Below are positions 57,394-64,000 of a stretch of 64,000 nucleotides of DNA, in pieces. Below the pieces are notes generated by a model. That model did no database searches. It was not told where the DNA came from and saw only the letters and a list, made by a program, of their open reading frames with translations. Origin of the DNA: Fennellomyces sp. T-0311 (lineage: Eukaryota > Mucoromycota > Mucoromycetes > Mucorales > Lichtheimiaceae); the NCBI GenBank assembly GCA_025266875.1, contig JALLLT010000053.1:1-64000 (forward strand), in the 5' to 3' direction. The translations under genes were made by a program, and so were the position numbers. Every line of letters starts with the position of its first letter. Position 1 is the stretch's first letter.

Positions 57394-57427
57394 ACCGCTT
57401 TTTATTTAATTTTTAATAATAAACAAG

Positions 57428-60387
57428 TTATGGAAGGAATTGCAGTTTAGCCGGTCGACATTGGAGCGCCTTGGGATTGCGCACCAGAACTACCATATTG
57501 ACTGGTCTTCCCCGACTATTTAAAGTTAGTATACGTGCACATGTATCAATATTTTTGTTTATTACCTTTTATCCAAATCTTGCAGTCGACGTAGGCCAAG
57601 GGCCGTACAAGCGCCCAAACCAGATCCGCATCCTGCATGAAAGGAGAAGTTGGCAGTGGTAAGATATCCGATGATATCGCTTGAAGGAGGAAACTTTGGT
57701 TTCTCCTAATAGCAGAAAAAGAGTGAGCTCAGTACCAATGACGTATCCATTACCGTATAGTATTTACCGATTCATCCATAGCCATATCCGCATCACCATT
57801 TTCTTCTTCCAGTGCCTCCAGTAGCTTTTTCTTGTTACGTAAACCCGGTTCACAATTGCGGATGTAAGTCGTCTGTGTTTCGTACTCCGTTTCGTCGGTA
57901 ATCAGGTATATCATGGCATTTGCCTCCGGGCGTCCTCGATCAAAGAAAGCCAGACGCACTTGAATAAGCGCAGCATCAAATCGCAATGAGGAGTTTGGTG
58001 TCAAGTTTCGCTTCGTGTACAGCTCTGCAAGATATGCGACAAGCGCTGATTCCGCTGCCTCGTTTGTTTCTCTCGATAGTATGGCAGATAAGGTCTTGTG
58101 TCCATGCAACAGATAAAACTCAGGTCTAGGCTTTGTTTCATGATCGACATCCATTGCATTTGTAAGGGTATCAAAGGCGGCATCGAATGGCCGATTCACG
58201 CCCAATTTTGCATAGTTGAGACGCTTGGCAGGAGGACGTCTCAGCCATGCACTTTCTGCTTCATGTTTGGCCATATTGCGTGCATCTTCACACGCGCGCG
58301 AGCCCAAATAGTCGTAGGGGTAACAAGGTATTCCGCTCTCAAAATGGAATGCTCGAAGATCTTCAAAGCAAGCGACGCGCGCACCAGCGAACATGAAGGA
58401 TTTCCAAAAAGGCATGGCACAGCCCTTTGGCAAAATCATACTCCATCCTTCCAATAACTCAGTTTTGCATGTATCTTGTTGACCTCGGCGGTTGCTTTGG
58501 CCTGGACTGCGCTGAACAAGCAGAATCGGGATTCGCGGATCCTCAGGCTTGAACTCGAGCTTTGTGCCAGGTAGAAGGTTCTATTCGTAAAAGTGTCAGA
58601 AAAACTCGCAGATATGTTCCTCATGCAATCCATTATATAATACCTCCTCGCGTCGTTTTGCCAAGGCATGTTCAGAAGGCAACAATTCGGTAACCTTTTT
58701 ACGTGCTTCATCATCCCAGATAGCTGAATAAGCAATGTCTTCAGGCCACTGTGCAAGTAGTTGCGAAAGTCGAGCGCTGGCTTCAGAAGGGATTGGGTTG
58801 GATTGTGGTTGAACTTTTTGTGCAAATCTGTGACGAGCTTTTAAGTTGGATGTAACAGGAGGAAATAGTCAAAACTTACGCTAGACGGGGATCTTGTACA
58901 GTAAGCCCAATGACTGATCCAGGAGGAATCGAACTTGCCGACCGCAAATGCTCAAGATCTCTCCAAACTTTGCTGCTCTTGTAAGTTGGCGACGAAACCT
59001 TGTCGACATGTTCACTCTCTTCAACTGGCTTTACAACGGCTTGCAAAAGAGCTGTTGTGCGGGCACCAGATAAGTCGAAGCGGATGAATTGGTCGCGAAG
59101 ATCATTTATATGTACAGTATCTGAATACAGCTTGAATTAGCACTTTTGGTGACACATGTAATCATATAAGAGATAAAGTACTTTGGTTTGCCTTTTCACG
59201 GGCCAGTTCGACTTGTTGACGTGCCTCCTCAAACGCTGAAGGATGGATCCACAGCCAGAGTGTTTGCATTTCATTCTCTGATGGTTTCCACAAGAACGAA
59301 ACAGGGCAGATCGGTCTGGCTGGACAGCTTAAGTATTCATAAAGATGTGTTTGACCCATCCGGTTTCCCTTCACAAATCTATGATAGAGATACAATGTTA
59401 GAACTTGGAGTAATGGGAGCACCTGTGCCCACTTACCGTTCGCTTTCAACTGATGGAAGAGTAACGTCCGTCACCGGGTTCATTATACGTACAATATCTT
59501 CCCGCTTGCCAACGACTTCGAGACATCCTACGTAGGATGCATCGTGGATGACAGACATGTGCTGGAACGTTCTGTAAAGCGATCGAGCTGATTTCACATT
59601 CGGGTGCGCAGCCTAACTGCTGCATGAATACTCGATTTGGTGTGTAATCTGTCCTTCCCCTACCAGACGGTATCCCCAGATATTGCGCATATGCATTCGC
59701 TTGGTATGATAGATGTGTGTTTCCAGCCACTTGTTTTCCTCTGCATTCACGCGTTAATTTATGGATCCGATACATTTCTAATGATCACTTACTTTGACGT
59801 CTGAGGTATTCTCGAGAAACAATGTCGTCTTTGTTCTGACGTTTGCCTCGTCGTGCCTTTCGTTTTGCTGGGGGCGAATGCTCCATTTCTTGTGCAGCTT
59901 TTGCACGCAAGTGGGCTGGAAGACGGGTCAGCTTGTGACTAGCAGCACGTCGTCGCATATCTCGCGGCAAGGCCTGAAAAGTAAGCGTGTTCAAAGCATT
60001 GCTAGGTACGCTTGTCAATAAAAGTAAGGATAGAACGAATAGATCTACACACCCAGCACTTTTGATCGCACCTTGCATCGCGTTAATTTCCTGTATCCGA
60101 GCTGCTGTGAATTCGTCTGCACGGATCGCGCCGGCAACTTTTGGTGCATCCTTGGCTGCAGTGTAAACGCGTAAATTATCGAGCCAAAACGGTCCATGGA
60201 GGTGTTTTTTATTTACCCAGCACGTTCGTAAACTCATTTGGAGTACGGATTACTCGTGCATTACTGTTTCTCGCTGTCGATCACCTTGTCAGTGAAAATG
60301 TGTAAGCTTATGGGATCATTAACGGCTCATACCTCGTCGCTTTTGTTTGCCTGTCAAGTCAGCTGGCGCGGATCGTTTTTCTGACAT
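57428..60387 (-). CDS. POP1: Ribonuclease P/MRP protein subunit POP1
   Basis: Twelve exons: 60387-60333, 60273-60217, 60155-60053, 60001-59793, 59740-59664, 59612-59437, 59378-59182, 59120-58880, 58827-58644, 58580-57768, 57705-57566, 57515-57428; 779 aa. POP1 is the largest protein of nuclear RNase P and RNase MRP, which process tRNA 5' ends and pre-rRNA. Family blocks: LPRDMRRRAASH, HTKRMHMRNIWGYRL, HDASYVGCLEV, the POPLD region (IPILLVQRSPG, GWSMILPKGCAMPFWKSFMF, FAGARVACFEDLRA) and RRPPAKRLNYAKLG. The last two exons carry the conserved C-terminus (SSDIIGYLTTANFSFHAG and LVRNPKALQCRPAKLQ); without the splice at 57768 the frame would stop early at 57750. Confidence 0.95.
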
Positions 60388-60590
60388 TGTTTTTCGTTCA
60401 AGCACAACTGAAAGTTTGAGTGACCTTTAAAAATCAGCGCTGTTGTGAAACAACGATGGAAAAATGTAATGCTGGCAGTTGCTATTGGTTGCCAAAAGTA
60501 GCGCTTTTCTCTCACTTTTGGAGGGTTCCTGAACCAACTCTATCGCATAAAAGCCCGTAACCTCTCTCCACTCCCTTTCCCTCCCCTTTC
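60388..60590. promoter_or_regulatory. Bidirectional promoter of POP1 and ALG5
   Basis: 203 bp between divergent start codons. CATAAAAG at 60546 could serve as the ALG5 TATA element, 45 bp before its ATG. Confidence 0.5.
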
Positions 60591-61742
60591 ATGTCAGTTC
60601 TCAACATAGCCGTTGCCGCCTTGGCGTTTCTTGCGGCTGTCGTTAGTATTGCTGTGAAGGACTATGTGTCCTCGTTTTTATTAACGCGTTCTTTTTTTTT
60701 GCACAGTTGCTCGGTTTCCTTGTCGTATTCTCGCCAAAGCCTCGGAAGCCCACAGAAAGCGAAAAATATTACAGAGATGCTCACAGCAATGAACGAAAGA
60801 AGCTGCCGACAATCTTTGATACACCTACCGTGACACTTTCTTGTGTCGTTCCTGCATTCGATGAAAGCAAGCGATTACCTACGATGCTTACCGAGACAGT
60901 TGAGTTTTTGCAACAACGGAAACAGCAAGACAAAAGTTTTACCTATGAGATTATCATTGTGGACGATGGCAGCCGAGATCACACCATTCAAGTGGCACTT
61001 GACTTTGCCAAGAAGAACAAGGACGCTGATATCCGCGTATTGGCATTAGAAAAGAACAGAGGCAAGGGCGGTGCGGTGACACAGGTAATAAAAAAAAAAG
61101 GAAAAAGTGGGATCTTTTACCTTGTTCTGATCTGAGCATATATACAGGGCATGCTGGCTGCACGAGGTGAAAGGTGTCTGATGGTCGATGCGGATGGTGC
61201 TACGCGATTCTCGGATTTACCCAAACTTGAAAGTGCTGTGGACAAAGTAGAAAAAGAAGGCCATGGTATTGCGGTTGGATCAAGATCTCACTTGGTTTCC
61301 ACGGAAGCAGTTGTCAAGGTAGTTAATTTTGAGTTTTTTCCGTGGTGACAAAATCATACTGAAACAAATTTTCCTCATTTAGCGTTCATTTATTCGTAAC
61401 TTTTTAATGCGATGCTTCCACAGTTTGGTCTACTTGCTTGGCATCCGAGGTATTGAGGATACTCAGTGTGGATTTAAACTGTTTACCCGGAAGTCCGCCC
61501 AACTTGTTTTCCCAAACATGCACGTGGAACGATGGATCTTTGATATTGAATGCTTGATGATCGCTCAACTCCAACGGATACCAATTCAAGAGGTTCAGGT
61601 CAACTGGCATGAAATCGATGGAAGCAAAATTAACTTGATGATGGATTCGATCCAAATGGCTCGTGATCTTTTGCTCATCCGTCTCAATTATATTTTTGGG
61701 CTTTGGACTGTTGATGTCAATAAAGTACTCAAGAGCCAATAG
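60591..61742 (+). CDS. ALG5: Dolichyl-phosphate beta-glucosyltransferase
   Basis: Four exons: 60591-60653, 60707-61084, 61148-61318, 61383-61742; 323 aa, the normal length. ALG5 moves glucose from UDP-glucose to dolichyl phosphate on the cytosolic face of the ER, making the donor for the last steps of N-glycan precursor assembly. An N-terminal membrane anchor spans the first splice ([22 protein letters not shown]). The GT2 domain shows [43 protein letters not shown], the DxD-type VDADGATRF, and [12 protein letters not shown] with ERWIFDIE. The C-terminus (NYIFGLWTV) is typical. It shares a short promoter region with POP1. Confidence 0.95.
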
Positions 61743-62626
61743 TGATGCTGCGCATCTTTTACTGTACACATCTTTACTGCCTTTCTGGGTTGGAGTGCAA
61801 GATCAAGTTCATGGACTGGAGACTTTTGAGTTGTTATACGTACGGAAGAGAAGAGTTTAGTAATCAAGTGTTAATATCCTCGGCATCAGATATGTTGGAT
61901 TACGACCGTCGATCACGTATGTACGGATTAGGTTAAGTTCCAAAGTATCCCAATACTCTAAGCTGCTTGTATATATTACGTAAAAATATATCTCCAACAT
62001 TTACAGCGCCTCTTTTTTTTTAAAAAAAAAACAGTATACGCTGCACTTACGAAATGAAGAGGCCCTTCTTTCAGGCTCCTATATCCAGGCATAAAGATAT
62101 ATAAAATATCTTGTTATTGGAAATGAACTGTAAATATCTCACGGGATTGTTTGTATACATGGTTAGTGCTGACAAAGGATTGCGTAAGCAAAGCGAATGT
62201 ATATGTAATCTTCGTCTATACTTGTTGAAATGCCTATCTTGCTTAATATGCTTCGGTCATTTTTTGCCCTGTAGACCACTGATTTTCCAATTCTGTTGAT
62301 GTCGCACATATGTAACGTCATTCCTTGGATGCCAGCAAGTTCTATTTTTGGAAATTGTCGTCTACCTTCCATCTCTGCATACCGTTTTTAGCTGTCGTCG
62401 TTTACACAATTTGAATAGGGAGAGAACCGACGCAAACAAACTCCACTTAAAGAAATTCACGTCTACTTCCCATATTCTCTCCCCTAAACGACTGTTAAAA
62501 ATACTTCTTTAAACTTTTCGTATTACTTGTGACAAATATTTCCCAAAATATCATCAAAGTACGGCCACTATATAAGAACCCCAGATCAAATACTAGATGA
62601 TAGAAAAAAAAAAACATCAAATTACA
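61743..62626. other. Intergenic, no gene seen
   Basis: ALG5 3' flank and upstream region of the short-chain dehydrogenase; AT-rich, short frames only. Confidence 0.6.
62569..62576 (+). promoter_or_regulatory. TATA box of the short-chain dehydrogenase gene
   Basis: TATATAAG, 51 bp before the chosen ATG at 62627 but only 21 bp before the alternative ATG at 62597. Transcription would therefore start near or after the first ATG. Confidence 0.55.
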
Positions 62627-63559
62627 ATGTCCCCAACAGTTCATAGCAACAGCAAGGTTATCCTAATCACCGGAGCGACCGGTGGTCTCGGAAGACTAGC
62701 GGCCAAACGATTTCTTGCCGAAGGTCATACTGTCGTGATTACTGGACGAAGCAGCAGTCGGCTGGATGAAACCGTTCAATGGCTCGAACTTTCCCCCTCA
62801 ACTCGGGCGCGACTTCATACAATTGTACTGGACCTCGAAAGTTTGGCGTCCATCCGAAAAGCCGTGGAAACGTTCAAGGCACTCGATCTTCCGCTTGACG
62901 TGCTGATCAACAATGCCGGTACCACATTGTCGAGCCACGAGTTTGTCGCCGAGACTACCAAAGTGGAGAAAACCATATTTGTCAATGCAGTGGCACCTTG
63001 GTACTTATCCATGTTGATGAAGCCCTTGATGCATCCGGGTAGTCGGGTCCTGTTTGTCGCCTCCAATCTTCACGATCCAAAGACCAAGGGCCCTTTCGCG
63101 ACAATGAGCAACGGACCAGTGAACGATCCCAACCTTTTCCAACTCCTCGACGGCAAGAAAAACTATGACACCTTGGCATACTACAAGATTAGCAAGACGG
63201 CAATGATCTGGGTTGCTTATCAAATGGCAAGAGAGTCACCCGACTTGAACATTATCGCATTTTGCCCTGGATTCGTGCCTATTACGGATCTCAATCGTCA
63301 ACAGCCTTGGGTTTTCCGTGCTGCGCTCAAGTACATTCTTCGTTACACCAGCTCAAACGCCGTATCGCCTCAACAAAGTATTTCCGAGTACCTATACTAC
63401 GCCACCAGCGAGGAGCTTGCCAATGTTACTGGACAGTACTTTGAATTTGGTAAAAAAGCAAAAAGCTCGGTGCGATCGCAAAACGTAACTGAAGCAATCA
63501 AGTTTTGGAACCTTTCAAGCGAAATTTGTAATGCACCTGAATATGCCCTCAAAAAGTAG
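62627..63559 (+). CDS. Short-chain dehydrogenase/reductase
   Basis: Single exon, 310 aa from the ATG at 62627. I preferred this to the in-frame ATG at 62597 because of the TATA-box spacing and its better context (ACAATGTCC). Classical SDR motifs are present: TGATGGLG cofactor loop near residue 15, DLESLAS after strand 3, NNAG, a Ser in VLFVASNLHD, and the catalytic YYKISK. The glycine-rich loop is followed by TGRSSSR, in which Arg favours NADP(H). The sequence resembles retinol-dehydrogenase/WW-domain-oxidoreductase-like SDRs; the substrate is unknown. It lacks introns, unlike most neighbours. Confidence 0.9.
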   Translation: MSPTVHSNSKVILITGATGGLGRLAAKRFLAEGHTVVITGRSSSRLDETVQWLELSPSTRARLHTIVLDLESLASIRKAVETFKALDLPLDVLINNAGTTLSSHEFVAETTKVEKTIFVNAVAPWYLSMLMKPLMHPGSRVLFVASNLHDPKTKGPFATMSNGPVNDPNLFQLLDGKKNYDTLAYYKISKTAMIWVAYQMARESPDLNIIAFCPGFVPITDLNRQQPWVFRAALKYILRYTSSNAVSPQQSISEYLYYATSEELANVTGQYFEFGKKAKSSVRSQNVTEAIKFWNLSSEICNAPEYALKK

Positions 63560-63951
63560 TTTTCTGTACAACTCTTAGCAGTGTGTAAAAGATCCCTATA
63601 TGCAAATATAATGTATACCAATAAATATTCTTGTTATGTACGCATTCTTTGTTATTTTGGTGTTAAAGGATTATGCGCCCTCACTGCACGTTCTCATAAT
63701 ACTGCAAGCTCAGAAAAGAATGTACGTATGTGCAGATTGCTTGAAATGAAAGTGCAAGCATATACAAGCCGGGCTATAAGATTAGCCAACCACTTGAAAT
63801 ACAAACGGGGGTGAATAAAGCAGTGACCCGGTTTTTCCATGTCATCATGGATATTTAGAGGATATGTGCCAAGTTTACAAGCATGTGATTCCTTCTGTAG
63901 CCGCAGCATGGTGACTGACACAGCAACGCTGCGTGACGTTCAAAATTCGAA
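63560..63951. other. Intergenic upstream of a gene outside the window
   Basis: SDR 3' flank and distal promoter of the next gene, with TGACGT near 63934. No gene seen. Confidence 0.6.
63620..63625 (+). terminator. Poly(A) signal AATAAA of the short-chain dehydrogenase
   Basis: AATAAA, 61 bp after the stop codon at 63559. Confidence 0.45.
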
Positions 63952-63960
63952 TATAAAAGG
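63952..63960 (+). promoter_or_regulatory. TATA box of a gene beyond the right edge
   Basis: TATAAAAGG, followed by a T/C-rich run to the window end and preceded by TGACGT. It is probably the core promoter of a plus-strand gene that starts outside the window. Confidence 0.45.
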
Positions 63961-64000
63961 AGGCGCTCAGGCTGTCAATGTTCTTTTTCTTCGCTTGTTC

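Noticed and set aside
57750..57767. Stop codon at 57750 as the end of POP1
   Set aside because: Splicing at 57768 adds two exons that encode the conserved POP1 C-terminus, so this stop is intronic.

Overview
The window looks like nuclear DNA of an early-diverging filamentous fungus, most likely Mucoromycota. Genes carry many short introns (about 48-110 nt, GT-AG, one GC-AG). Intergenic DNA is AT-rich. The gene set mixes fungal families (VTC, Zn2Cys6 factor, DCR2-type phosphatase) with animal-type families retained in early-diverging fungi (LARP1 with a DM15 region, an MBIP-like protein, an INTS10-like protein). I assembled gene models by hand from splice sites, reading phase and family conservation. 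Exon phases close in every listed model; the places where the choice of splice site is open are stated. No tRNA, rRNA or CRISPR was seen.

Layout. 0-9 kb is gene-dense: the 3' part of a VTC polyphosphate gene, a mitochondrial TPR protein, NAD-dependent glycerol-3-phosphate dehydrogenase, Elongator subunit ELP6, and a GRAM/VASt sterol-transfer protein. 9-24 kb is gene-poor: a decayed oxidoreductase copy (13.0-14.2 kb), a small TIR transposon with no transposase (15.1-15.7 kb), the intact oxidoreductase (18.2-19.5 kb) and a tetraspanin. 24-32.5 kb holds LARP1 and a Zn2Cys6 transcription factor followed by a tandem pseudogene copy that has lost its zinc cluster. 33.9-48.1 kb is rich in transcription and chromatin genes: EAF1/VID21 of NuA4, a 101-aa gene matching only the C-terminal regulatory tail of calcineurin A, two unidentified genes, an INTS10-like protein and an MBIP-like protein. 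48-54.7 kb is gene-poor, with one decayed gene and a 52-aa secreted-peptide gene. 54.7-64 kb is dense again: a secreted DCR2-type phosphatase, RNase P/MRP subunit POP1, ALG5, a short-chain dehydrogenase, and a TATA box at the right edge for a gene outside the window.

Most genes here are unrelated housekeeping functions, so no operon-like logic is expected. The most unusual item is the stand-alone calcineurin-tail gene at 38.45-38.90 kb. It has its own TATA box and a second exon that also matches the family, but no catalytic domain nearby. A protein carrying only the calmodulin-binding and regulatory segment could modulate calcineurin or calmodulin, although that role is inference.
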